Source of the DNA: Rhodocista pekingensis
GTDB taxonomy: Bacteria; Pseudomonadota; Alphaproteobacteria; Azospirillales; Azospirillaceae
Reading direction: 5' to 3'
DNA: 64,000 nucleotides
NCBI RefSeq assembly: GCF_042665545.1
Contig: NZ_JBHTCM010000004.1
Span: 248,001 to 312,000, forward strand
In this document: one piece after another, positions 16,945 through 25,035 of the stretch
Layout: every line of letters begins with the position of its first letter
Position numbering within the stretch: the first letter of the stretch is position 1
Notes under the pieces: generated by a model
What the model was told of the DNA's origin: nothing
Database searches by the model: none
What the model saw: the letters and a program-made list of their open reading frames with translations, nothing else
Program-made: the position numbers and the translations under genes

Positions 16945-17778
16945 TCAGGGGAACAGGTCGTCCACGGCCGACTGCGACAGCGGTCCGACGGTGGGTTTGT
17001 CCTCCTCCGCCGGTGCCGGGGCATCCGCCTTCCCGGCGGCTGGCGCTGCCGGCGGGGCGGGAGCGGCCGCTGCCGGCGCCTGCTGTCCGGAGAGCAGGGC
17101 ATCGACCACGTCCTGGTTGATGCCCCCATGCAGGGCCGGGCCGTTCAGCAGGTGTGCGTCGGGGCGCTTGTCGGCCGGCTCGTCCGCGGTCGGGGCGTCC
17201 GATCCGTCCAGCCCGCCCCAGATATCGATCATCGCGTTCACCCGGCGCTCGATGTAGCGCATGGTGTTGACCACCTTGGTCATGCGCTGGCCGGTGATGT
17301 CCTGGAAGGAGCAGGCGGTCATGATGCCCATGACCTCGTTGTCGAGCTGCCCGGCCAGATCCCCGTCCGGTTCGCGCAGCCGGTCGGCGACCGCCTGGAT
17401 GCGCTCCGCCCCGTTCAGGATTTCCGTCGTCGCGTGCTCGGTCGCCTGGAGGATGGCGTCCAGTTCCTCCGTCGCCAGCATGATGCGGTTCGCGGACGGA
17501 TCGTCCGGCCGCAGGGCGGCGATCTCCCGCCGGGTCTGCGCGATGTGGGAGGAGAGTTCCTGAAGCTCGCGGCGCAGGATGCGGATGTGCGACTGCGGGT
17601 CAGCCTCCGGCGCCGTGCGCTGCCCGAGCAGGCGGCGCACATCCTCTACGGCGACGACACGGCTGCGCCTGTCCCGCATGCGCAGGAAGGCACGGCCGCG
17701 CGGGCTGGAGAGGAGATCATCCTCGAAGCGGTCGTAGTCCGCGGCGTCCAGATCGAGGGGGCGGTCGTCGGCTGCCAT
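16945..17778 (-). CDS. cheZ: Chemotaxis protein phosphatase CheZ
   Basis: A 277-residue CheY-P phosphatase. A long helical hairpin contains the active-site block A-C-S-F-Q-D-I-T-G-Q-R at residues 155-165; Asp160 and Gln164 match the metal-positioning Asp and catalytic Gln of the enterobacterial enzyme. A Pro/Ala-rich linker of about 60 residues leads to a C-terminal CheY-docking peptide ending S-A-V-D-D-L-F-P. It lies 8 bp downstream of cheY, so the two form an operon. Fast removal of CheY-P resets flagellar switching. It is longer than the roughly 214-residue E. coli protein because of N-terminal and linker extensions. Confidence 0.93.
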   Translation of the reverse strand: MAADDRPLDLDAADYDRFEDDLLSSPRGRAFLRMRDRRSRVVAVEDVRRLLGQRTAPEADPQSHIRILRRELQELSSHIAQTRREIAALRPDDPSANRIMLATEELDAILQATEHATTEILNGAERIQAVADRLREPDGDLAGQLDNEVMGIMTACSFQDITGQRMTKVVNTMRYIERRVNAMIDIWGGLDGSDAPTADEPADKRPDAHLLNGPALHGGINQDVVDALLSGQQAPAAAAPAPPAAPAAGKADAPAPAEEDKPTVGPLSQSAVDDLFP

Positions 17779-17786
17779 CGGGTCGC

Positions 17787-18173
17787 TCAGCCGATCGCGC
17801 CGATGACGCTCTCGATCTTCTTCTTCAGAGTATCGGCGTTGAAGGGCTTGACGATGTAATTGTTCACACCGGCTTCCTTCGCCGCGATCACGTTCTCCGT
17901 CTTCGATTCGGCCGTGACCATGATGAAGGGCATGCTCTTCAGCCGGATGTCCGCGCGGACCTCCTTGAGGAGCTGGAGGCCGGTCATCGGCTCCATGTTC
18001 CAGTCGGAAATCACCAGCCCGAACGTGCCGCCGCGCAGCTTGGCCAGCGCTTCCGCACCGTCGGCGGCTTCCTCGATGCGAGTGAAGCCGATCTGCGTCA
18101 GCAGGTTCCTGATGATGCGCCGCATCGTCGCGTAATCATCGACGACCAGCACCTGCAGGTTGGTGTTGGACAC
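17787..18173 (-). CDS. cheY: Chemotaxis response regulator CheY
   Basis: A 128-residue stand-alone receiver domain. Key residues fall at the standard CheY positions: acidic pair Asp12/Asp13, phospho-acceptor Asp57 (S-D-W-N-M), Thr87 and Lys109 (V-K-P-F). Phosphorylated CheY binds the flagellar motor switch. The start is a GTG at 18173 preceded by GGGGGT; an upstream extension lacks homology to the receiver fold. It leads a two-gene operon with cheZ; no cheA, cheW or receptor gene is in the window. Confidence 0.95.
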   Translation of the reverse strand: MSNTNLQVLVVDDYATMRRIIRNLLTQIGFTRIEEAADGAEALAKLRGGTFGLVISDWNMEPMTGLQLLKEVRADIRLKSMPFIMVTAESKTENVIAAKEAGVNNYIVKPFNADTLKKKIESVIGAIG

Positions 18174-18501
18174 GCGCAGACCCCCAATACCAGACGTGTT
18201 GCCGTACGGTTCGACCGCCACCCGGTCGCCCCATCCACCGTACCGGCGGAGGGTTAAGGTCTGGTTCCCAAGAATCCAACCCTCCCTCCCGATCGGAGAT
18301 GAGGCGGCACTTTGGTGCCCGCTCTCTCCCTTGTCAAGACAGGGTACTAATACGTTCGTCCAAAGATCATCGCCATCCCTTCGGCCAGGCTCATCCGGGT
18401 GAGGACGGTCACGCCACGCGAGCGGTTGCGGGCGGCAGTCCGTTTGTTTATCCCGGAAGATTAGAGGTAGATTGAACAACCGTCGGCGATGAGAGGCCCC
18501 T
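18174..18501. other. Divergent intergenic region between cheY and GGDEF-EAL gene
   Basis: This 328-bp region must hold the promoters of both divergent genes. It is less GC-rich than the flanks, but I found no pair of -35/-10 elements or flagellar sigma-28 site that I would defend, and no RNA gene. Confidence 0.5.
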
Positions 18502-20763
18502 TTGGCCATAGCGCCCCTAGGTCTGAGCGCAGGGATGAGCGGGAGCCGTGCGCTCGGACATCTGGCCCGCAGCGGGCCGTTCCTGAAGCGTGATCTCGCG
18601 GGCTGTCTGCGGGCGGTGACGGAGACGGCCGCCGCAATCCTGGCCGTCGGGCGCGCGTCCGTCTGGTTCTTCGGCGAGGACGGGCGGTCATTGCGGGCGG
18701 CCGATCTCTTCGACGTGGCGGGCGGCAGCCATGCCGCCGGCGTCACCCTCGATCTCGGCGGGCGTGGCGTCTACCGCGCGGCATTGGAGACCGAGCGGCT
18801 GCTGCGGATCGAGGATGTGGGCCGGAGTTCCCCCTTGGCGGATCTCCGCGGCTCCCCCCTGGTCCCGGAAGGGAATTCCGCGCGCCTGGATGCCCCGGTC
18901 GTCCACCAGGGCCGCCTCGCCGGAGTCGTCTGCTGCGAGCATACCGGGGGACCGCGCGCCTGGACGGAGGAGGAGGAGGCCATCGCCGCCTCGCTCGCCG
19001 ACTTCGTCGCGCTCGCCCTGACCGCGGACGAGGCACGCCGGGCGGAGGAACGGGCGCGGGAAGCGGAACGCCGCTGGCGCGACCTGTTCGAGAACGCGGT
19101 CGAGGGGGTGTTCCGGATGGATCTCGCCGGCCGGCTGCGGGCAGTGAACCCGGCGCTGGTGGAGATCCTGGGCTACGGCACGGCCGACGCGCTGCTGGCC
19201 GCGGTGCCGGACGGTCGGGCCCTGGTCGCCGTCCCCGCGGACCGGGCGGAACTGCGCTCCCGCCTGCGTGGGGAGGGCACCGTCCGTGGCTTCGAGACGA
19301 CGGTCCAGAGGGCCGACGGCGATCTGATCTGGGTGTCCCTGAACCTGCGCCGCCATCTCGGTGCCGGAGGCGAGCCGTCGGGCTATGAAGGCACGCTGGA
19401 GGACATCAGCCACCGCCGCCGCATGGAGCAGGAAGCGGCGCATGTCGCCCTGCATGACGGGCTGACCGGCCTGCCGAACCGGACGCTGCTGGTCGACCGG
19501 CTGGCCCAGGCGCTGCGGCGCCGGCGGGCCGGTCAGTCGCCGGGATTCGGCGTCTTCCTTGTCGACTGTGACAATTTCCGCATGGTGAACAACACGCTGG
19601 GCCATGCGCTGGGCGACCGTATGCTGGCGGAGATCGCGCGCCGGCTGTCCCGACTGCTGGGGCCGGGCGACACGCTGGCCCGGCTGGGCAGCGACGACTT
19701 CGCCGTGCTCTGCGAACAGTCCTGGACGCCCGATCTCGCCCTGCGCCGGGCCGAGGAGATGCGCCTCGCCGTCATGGCGCCGATGGAGGTGCCCGGCCAC
19801 CACGACCTGTTCCCCTCCGTCAGCGTCGCCGTCGTGCTCGATCATGGCGAGCGCGAGACGCCGGACGAGGTGCTGCGCGATCTCGGCATCGCGGTGCATT
19901 ACGCCAAGGCGCGCGGACGTGCCCGCTGCATCAGCTTCGAGCCGGCCATGCGGACGGCCCCGTTGCAGGCGCTGCGCCTCCAGACGGAGCTGCGCCGGGC
20001 GCTGGAGCGGGATGAGATCGGGCTGGCGCTGCAACCCGTCGTGGACCTGCCCGGCCGGCGCCTGATCGGGTTCGAGGCGCTGGCGCGCTGGGCCCATCCC
20101 GGCCGCGGCAGCGTTCCCCCGGCGGAGTTCATCCCCATCGCGGAGGAGAGCGGGCTGATCGTGGCCCTGGGCGAGATGGTGCTGCGCAAGGCCTGCGCCC
20201 TGCTGCGGACCTGGCAGCCACGGCTGGGGGCGACCGCGCTGACCGTCAGCGTCAACGTCTCTCCGGTCCAACTCGCCCGGCCCGACCTGTTCGAACTGGT
20301 GGACGGGGTGATCGCCGCCACCGGCGCCGACGTCCGCCGCCTGAAGCTGGAGGTGACGGAAACGGCGCTCGCGCAGGATCTGGACATCGTCTCCAGCCGG
20401 CTGGACGGGCTGCGTCAGCGCGGGTTCCGCATCCTGATCGACGATTTCGGCACGGGCTATTCCTCGCTCTCCCGCCTGCACCGGCTGCCCTTCGACGGGC
20501 TGAAAGTGGACCAGAGCTTCGTCCGTCCGATGCTGCACGACGAGGACTGCCGCAACATCGTCCGCACCGTCGTCGCCCTCGGCCATGCGCTGGGCGTGGA
20601 CATCGTGGCCGAGGGGGTGGAGGACCCGGAAACCGGGCGCGAGCTGGCCCGGATGGGCTGCACCAGCGCCCAGGGCTACCATTTCGGCCGGCCGCTCTCG
20701 CCCGCGGACGCGGGCCGGCTGGTCGAGCGCCTGTCCGGCGGCGGGCCGCTGTTCCTGCCTTAG
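18502..20763 (+). CDS. GAF-PAS-GGDEF-EAL cyclic-di-GMP protein
   Basis: A 753-residue soluble signalling protein. A GAF-like sensor spans about residues 25-175, PAS about 190-310, GGDEF about 315-470 and EAL about 495-745. The GGDEF active site is degenerate: Gly396-Ser-Asp-Asp-Phe400. The EAL domain looks complete: E525-A-L, N-V-S, E-V-T-E, D-D-F-G-T-G, the Lys in L-K-V-D-Q and A-E-G-V-E-D. It is therefore probably a c-di-GMP phosphodiesterase with a weak or regulatory GGDEF domain. The TTG at 18502 has GAGAGG five bases upstream; ATG at 18535 is an alternative with poorly spaced signals. It sits opposite cheYZ, so control of motility is plausible but inferred. Confidence 0.88.
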   Translation: MAIAPLGLSAGMSGSRALGHLARSGPFLKRDLAGCLRAVTETAAAILAVGRASVWFFGEDGRSLRAADLFDVAGGSHAAGVTLDLGGRGVYRAALETERLLRIEDVGRSSPLADLRGSPLVPEGNSARLDAPVVHQGRLAGVVCCEHTGGPRAWTEEEEAIAASLADFVALALTADEARRAEERAREAERRWRDLFENAVEGVFRMDLAGRLRAVNPALVEILGYGTADALLAAVPDGRALVAVPADRAELRSRLRGEGTVRGFETTVQRADGDLIWVSLNLRRHLGAGGEPSGYEGTLEDISHRRRMEQEAAHVALHDGLTGLPNRTLLVDRLAQALRRRRAGQSPGFGVFLVDCDNFRMVNNTLGHALGDRMLAEIARRLSRLLGPGDTLARLGSDDFAVLCEQSWTPDLALRRAEEMRLAVMAPMEVPGHHDLFPSVSVAVVLDHGERETPDEVLRDLGIAVHYAKARGRARCISFEPAMRTAPLQALRLQTELRRALERDEIGLALQPVVDLPGRRLIGFEALARWAHPGRGSVPPAEFIPIAEESGLIVALGEMVLRKACALLRTWQPRLGATALTVSVNVSPVQLARPDLFELVDGVIAATGADVRRLKLEVTETALAQDLDIVSSRLDGLRQRGFRILIDDFGTGYSSLSRLHRLPFDGLKVDQSFVRPMLHDEDCRNIVRTVVALGHALGVDIVAEGVEDPETGRELARMGCTSAQGYHFGRPLSPADAGRLVERLSGGGPLFLP

Positions 20764-20825
20764 CACCGGCCCGCAGAAGGAGCGCGGCGCGCCCGGATCA
20801 GACCCCCGGGGCCGGGTTCTCCGGG

Positions 20826-22505
20826 TCAGGGATGCCCGTCGGCCTCGACCAGGGTGACGAAGCCGCTGGTGATCGGGTAGCGGCGGTCCTTGCCGAAGCT
20901 GCGGCTGGTGATCTTCACGCCCGGCGGCGCCTGGCGGCGCTTGTACTCGGCCCGGTCCAGCATGCGCCAGACGCGGCTCACCGTCTCCCGGTCGTGGCCG
21001 CGGGCCACGATCCCGGCCAGCCCCAGATCCTTTTCCACGAGGCATTCCAGGATGTCGTCCAGCATCTCGTAAGGCGGCAGCGTGTCCTGGTCGGTCTGGT
21101 CCGGCTTCAGTTCGGCCGTGGGGGCCTTGGTGATGATCCGTTCCGGGATGACGCGGCCGGCGGGGCCGTGCGCCTGCCGCGGCAGGGTCCGGTTGCGCCA
21201 GTGCGACAGGCGGTAGACGGTTGTCTTGTAGACATCCTTCAGCACCGAATAGCCGCCGCACATGTCGCCGTAGAGCGTGGCGTAACCCACCGACATCTCC
21301 GACTTGTTGCCGGTGGACAGCACCATCCCGCCGAACTTGTTGGACAGCGCCATCAGGGTGACGCCGCGGGCGCGGGATTGCAGGTTCTCCTCGGTGATGT
21401 CCGGCTCGCGGTCGGCGAAGGCCGGTTCCAGCATGTGTTCGAACGCCTTCATGGCCGGCTCGATGGAGATCGTGTCGATCCGGCAGCCCAGCAGCTCGGC
21501 ACACTCGGCCGCATCCTCCAGGCTCTCGCGGGAGGTATAGGGCGACGGCATCATCACGCAGTGGACGCGGTCGGCGCCCAGCGCGTCCACCGCCACGGCG
21601 GCGGACAGGGCGCTGTCGATGCCGCCGGACAGGCCCAGGATGACGCCGGGGAAACGGTTCTTGCGGACATAGTCGCGCAGCCCCAGCACCATCGCCCGGT
21701 AGATCGCCTCCAGCCCCTCGGCCGGAGCCGTCATCTCGGTGGAGGTGCAGGTCCAGCCCCCGTCGCCCCGGGTCCAGTGGGTGATGGCGACATGCTCCTC
21801 GAAGGAGGGAAGCTGCGCCGCCAGCCCCCGGTCGGCATTCAGAACGAAGGAACCGCCGTCGAAGACCAGCTCGTCCTGCCCGCCGACCTGGTTGACATAG
21901 GCCAGCGGCAGCCCCGTCTCCGTCACCCGGGCGACGGCCAGGGACAGGCGGCGGTCCGCCTTGTCCGTCTCGAACGGGCTGCCGTTGGGCACGATCAGGA
22001 TCTCGGCCCCCGTCTCGGCCAACGTCTCGGCCACGTCCGGGGTCCACATGTCCTCGCAGATGACGATGCCCAGCCGCACGCCGCGGAAGCTGACCGGGCC
22101 GGGCAGCGGGCCGGGATCGAACACCCGCTTCTCGTCGAACGGGCCGTAGTTGGGCAGGTCGTGCTTGAACCGCACCGCCGCCACCCGGCCGCCGTCCAGC
22201 AGCAGGGCGGCGTTGTGGGTGCGGCCGGCCTCGCGCCAGGGGGCGCCCAGCAGCAGGCCGGGGCCGTCGTCGCCGGTATCGGCCGCCAGTTCCTCCACGG
22301 CTTCCTGCACGGCGTCCAGGAAGAAGGGCTTCAGCACCAGATCCTCCGGCGGATAGCCGGAGACGACCAGTTCGGAGAGCACCACCAGATCGGCACCGCG
22401 GGCCGCGGCTTCCGCCCGCGCCGTCCTGATCCGGTCGAGGTTGGCGCGCAGGGCCCCCACCGTCGGGTTGATCTGGGCAAGGGCGATGGTCAGGCTGTCG
22501 GTCAT
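20826..22505 (-). CDS. nadE: Glutamine-dependent NAD+ synthetase
   Basis: A 559-residue two-domain enzyme making NAD+ from nicotinic acid adenine dinucleotide, ATP and glutamine. The N-terminal nitrilase-like amidase (residues 1-265) has Glu in L-S-E-L, Lys in F-K-H-D-L-P-N-Y and Cys in V-I-C-E-D-M-W, the catalytic triad. The C-terminal synthetase has the ATP P-loop L-S-G-G-I-D-S-A near residue 300 and S-T-G-N-K-S-E. Length and order match bacterial two-domain NadE. It converges on the GGDEF-EAL gene. A nicotinate phosphoribosyltransferase gene in the same salvage pathway lies 5 kb away but in a different unit. Confidence 0.95.
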   Translation of the reverse strand: MTDSLTIALAQINPTVGALRANLDRIRTARAEAAARGADLVVLSELVVSGYPPEDLVLKPFFLDAVQEAVEELAADTGDDGPGLLLGAPWREAGRTHNAALLLDGGRVAAVRFKHDLPNYGPFDEKRVFDPGPLPGPVSFRGVRLGIVICEDMWTPDVAETLAETGAEILIVPNGSPFETDKADRRLSLAVARVTETGLPLAYVNQVGGQDELVFDGGSFVLNADRGLAAQLPSFEEHVAITHWTRGDGGWTCTSTEMTAPAEGLEAIYRAMVLGLRDYVRKNRFPGVILGLSGGIDSALSAAVAVDALGADRVHCVMMPSPYTSRESLEDAAECAELLGCRIDTISIEPAMKAFEHMLEPAFADREPDITEENLQSRARGVTLMALSNKFGGMVLSTGNKSEMSVGYATLYGDMCGGYSVLKDVYKTTVYRLSHWRNRTLPRQAHGPAGRVIPERIITKAPTAELKPDQTDQDTLPPYEMLDDILECLVEKDLGLAGIVARGHDRETVSRVWRMLDRAEYKRRQAPPGVKITSRSFGKDRRYPITSGFVTLVEADGHP

Positions 22506-22686
22506 GGGGAGCGCCGGGATGCGGAAGGATGCAGCACCCTAGCAACCCGCCCGCGGCACCTCAATCACCGCCCGGTCCGTTTCCTTCCCGGCATTTTCCT
22601 CCCGCGCCCGACGCGGGGCGGACGCAACGTCCGGGGGAGCGGGCTGTTGCCGGGAAACCGATCCCGACGGTGCAGGAGGCTTGACG

Positions 22687-24294
22687 ATGCGCGGCAGCGG
22701 CATGACGAAATCGCTCTGGATGGACACGGCGCCCTTTCCGGAGACGGATACGACGCTGCCCCATCCGGGGGAGCCGGCCCACGAGTCCGACCTCGACATG
22801 CCGTCGGCCCTGGCCTTCGCCCCCTATACCCTGATCAACCGCGATCCGCCGGCCGACGTGGTGGTCGTCGGCGCGGGCATCGCCGGGATGACCACGGCCT
22901 ATCTGCTGGCCCGCGAGGGACGGCAGGTCCTGGTGGTGGACAAGGGGCCCGTCGGCGGCGGGGAGACCAGCCGGACCACGGCCCACCTCTCCAACGCGAT
23001 CGACGACCGCTACAGCTTCCTGGAGCAGCAGGTCGGGGAGGAAGGTGCGCGGCTCGCGGCGGAGAGCCATACCGCCGCCATCGAGATGATCGGCCGGATC
23101 GCGGAGCAGGAGGGCATCGACTGCGACTTCCGCCGCGTGGACGGCTGGCTGTTCCTGTCGCCGGAGCACCGGCGCGACCATCTGGAGGAGGAACTGGCCG
23201 CGGCGCACCGCGCCGGACTCGCCGATGTCGAGCTGGTCGAGGATTTCTCCCTGGGCGACTACCGCGGCCCGGCGCTGCGCTTCCCCCGGCAGGCCCAGGT
23301 CGATCCCATGAAGTATGTCCGGGGACTGGCCGGCGCCTTGCGGGCGCACGGCGGCCATATCGTCACCGGGCACCGGATCGTCGAGGTCGAGGGCGGAGAG
23401 GTGGCGACCATCCATGCCGACGACGGCCGCGTCCTGCGGGCGCAGGCCTGCGTCGTGGCGACGAACACGCCCTTCCTGGACCGCGTCGCCATCCATACCA
23501 AGCAGGCGCCCTACCGCAGCTATGTCGTCGGGCTGGCCGTGCCGCGCGGTGCCGTCGCCCCGGCGCTGTGGTGGGACACCCGCGAGGACTACCATTACGT
23601 CCGGCTTCAGGCCGGGACCGGCGGGGACGTGCTGATCGTCGGGGGCGAGGATCACAAGACCGGCGAGGCGCACGACATGGGCCAGCGCTTCACCCGGCTG
23701 GAGCACTGGGCACGCAACCATTTCCCGATGGCGGGGGAGGTGCTCTACCGCTGGTCCGGCCAGGTGATGGAACCGTTCGACGGGCTGGGCTTCATCGGCC
23801 GCAATCCGGCGGACACGGCCAACATCCTGATCGCCACGGGCGACAGCGGCATGGGCATGACCCACGGCACCATCGCCGGGATGCTGCTGACCGACATGCT
23901 CCAGGGGCGGGACAACGCCTGGGCCGGCCTCTACGATCCCGACCGCAAGCCGAAGCGGAACCTGCGGGAGTACGTGAAGGAGAATCTGGACGTCGCCCGG
24001 GAGTTCGCCCGCGGGCATCTGGGCCCCGCCGAAGTGTCGAGCGAGGCGGCCATCGCCCCCGGGCAGGGCGCCGTGCTGCGTGAGGGCGTCGCCAAGGTCG
24101 CCGTCTACCGGGCCGAGGACGGCAGCGTCACCCGCGTGTCGGCGATCTGTCCCCATCTGGGCTGCACGGTGCGCTGGAACGATCTGGAGCGGAGCTGGGA
24201 CTGTCCCTGCCACGGCAGCCGCTTCACCCCCGAGGGAGGCGTGATCGGCGGACCGGCCGTGCAGCCGCTCGCCCCGATGGGGGAGGAGCGCTAG
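22687..24294 (+). CDS. FAD-dependent oxidoreductase with C-terminal Rieske [2Fe-2S] domain
   Basis: A 535-residue protein. The ATG at 22687 has AGGAGG seven bases upstream, which fixes the start. A DAO-type FAD-binding fold begins with V-V-V-G-A-G-I-A-G-M-T near residue 60. The C-terminal 90 residues form a Rieske domain with ligand pairs C-P-H-L-G-C and C-P-C-H-G-S. Members of this glycine-oxidase-like/Rieske family are common in proteobacteria but the substrate is usually unknown; electrons from an amine or amino-acid oxidation probably pass through the cluster. There is no signal peptide. It is followed in the same direction by two exported proteins. Confidence 0.88.
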   Translation: MRGSGMTKSLWMDTAPFPETDTTLPHPGEPAHESDLDMPSALAFAPYTLINRDPPADVVVVGAGIAGMTTAYLLAREGRQVLVVDKGPVGGGETSRTTAHLSNAIDDRYSFLEQQVGEEGARLAAESHTAAIEMIGRIAEQEGIDCDFRRVDGWLFLSPEHRRDHLEEELAAAHRAGLADVELVEDFSLGDYRGPALRFPRQAQVDPMKYVRGLAGALRAHGGHIVTGHRIVEVEGGEVATIHADDGRVLRAQACVVATNTPFLDRVAIHTKQAPYRSYVVGLAVPRGAVAPALWWDTREDYHYVRLQAGTGGDVLIVGGEDHKTGEAHDMGQRFTRLEHWARNHFPMAGEVLYRWSGQVMEPFDGLGFIGRNPADTANILIATGDSGMGMTHGTIAGMLLTDMLQGRDNAWAGLYDPDRKPKRNLREYVKENLDVAREFARGHLGPAEVSSEAAIAPGQGAVLREGVAKVAVYRAEDGSVTRVSAICPHLGCTVRWNDLERSWDCPCHGSRFTPEGGVIGGPAVQPLAPMGEER

Positions 24295-24365
24295 GCGGCC
24301 TTGTGGGGGCGGGGGCCGAGGACTACCGTCGGACACCCGTCCCGCAGCCTGCCGCCGGTCCCGCC

Positions 24366-25010
24366 ATGATCCGCCGATCCTTCCATGCCGCCGCCCTTTC
24401 CCTGGCCGCCGGCCTGCTCTGCCTGTCGGCCGTCGGCGCCGCCCGCGCCGACGGCCTGCCGCCGCCGACGGCCGACTACAGCGCCCGCCAGCGCGTGACG
24501 GCCGCGGGCGATACGATCGAGGCCAGGCTGTTCCATTCCAAGGGCAGTGAGCGGCGCGAGTTCGTCATCGACGGGGTGCGCAGCATCCTGATCCGGACGC
24601 CGGAGCGCATCCTCCAGCTCCAGCCGGAACTGGGCATGGCCCTGGAGATGCAACCGGGTGAGGGGCCGGAGGCCGGTCCCGATCCGGGCAACCTCAGCAC
24701 TCTGGACGCCGAGGCCGAAGGACAGGAGACGCTGGCGGGACTCGGAACGACGCGCTACAGGGTCCGGCGCGGGGAGGCGTCGGGCGGCTTCGAGGGACGC
24801 GTCTGGTCCACCGCGGACGGCATCTATGTCCGGGTCGAGGGCACGGTCACGGAGGAGGGACGGTCCGTGCCGGTGACGATGGAACTGGCGGATGTCGAGC
24901 GCGGGCCGCAGGACCCGGCCCTGTTCAGCGTGCCGCCGGGGATGCGGACCATGACGCTGGGTCCGATCCAGGGGCGGGTGCCGGAGGCGTTCCGGACGGA
25001 CCGGAAATAG
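24366..25010 (+). CDS. Exported protein of unknown function, LolA-like fold suspected
   Basis: A 214-residue protein. The ATG at 24366 begins a clear signal peptide (M-I-R-R-S-F, Ala/Leu core, A-R-A-D). The mature part is beta-rich, with a pattern of short strands resembling small LolA/DUF4412-like periplasmic proteins (Y-S-A-R-Q-R-V, then R-R-E-F-V-I-D-G-V, then F-S-V-P-P-G-M). This resemblance is by eye only. It lies 71 bp after the Rieske/FAD gene and 25 bp before the solute-binding protein gene, probably one transcript. Confidence 0.65.
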   Translation: MIRRSFHAAALSLAAGLLCLSAVGAARADGLPPPTADYSARQRVTAAGDTIEARLFHSKGSERREFVIDGVRSILIRTPERILQLQPELGMALEMQPGEGPEAGPDPGNLSTLDAEAEGQETLAGLGTTRYRVRRGEASGGFEGRVWSTADGIYVRVEGTVTEEGRSVPVTMELADVERGPQDPALFSVPPGMRTMTLGPIQGRVPEAFRTDRK

Positions 25011-25035
25011 AGTTTCCCCGGGGAGCGCCGCCTGC

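Noticed and set aside
22687..24294. Rieske/FAD fusion as a novel architecture
   Set aside because: FAD oxidoreductases with C-terminal Rieske domains form a known widespread family, so this is not unusual in itself.
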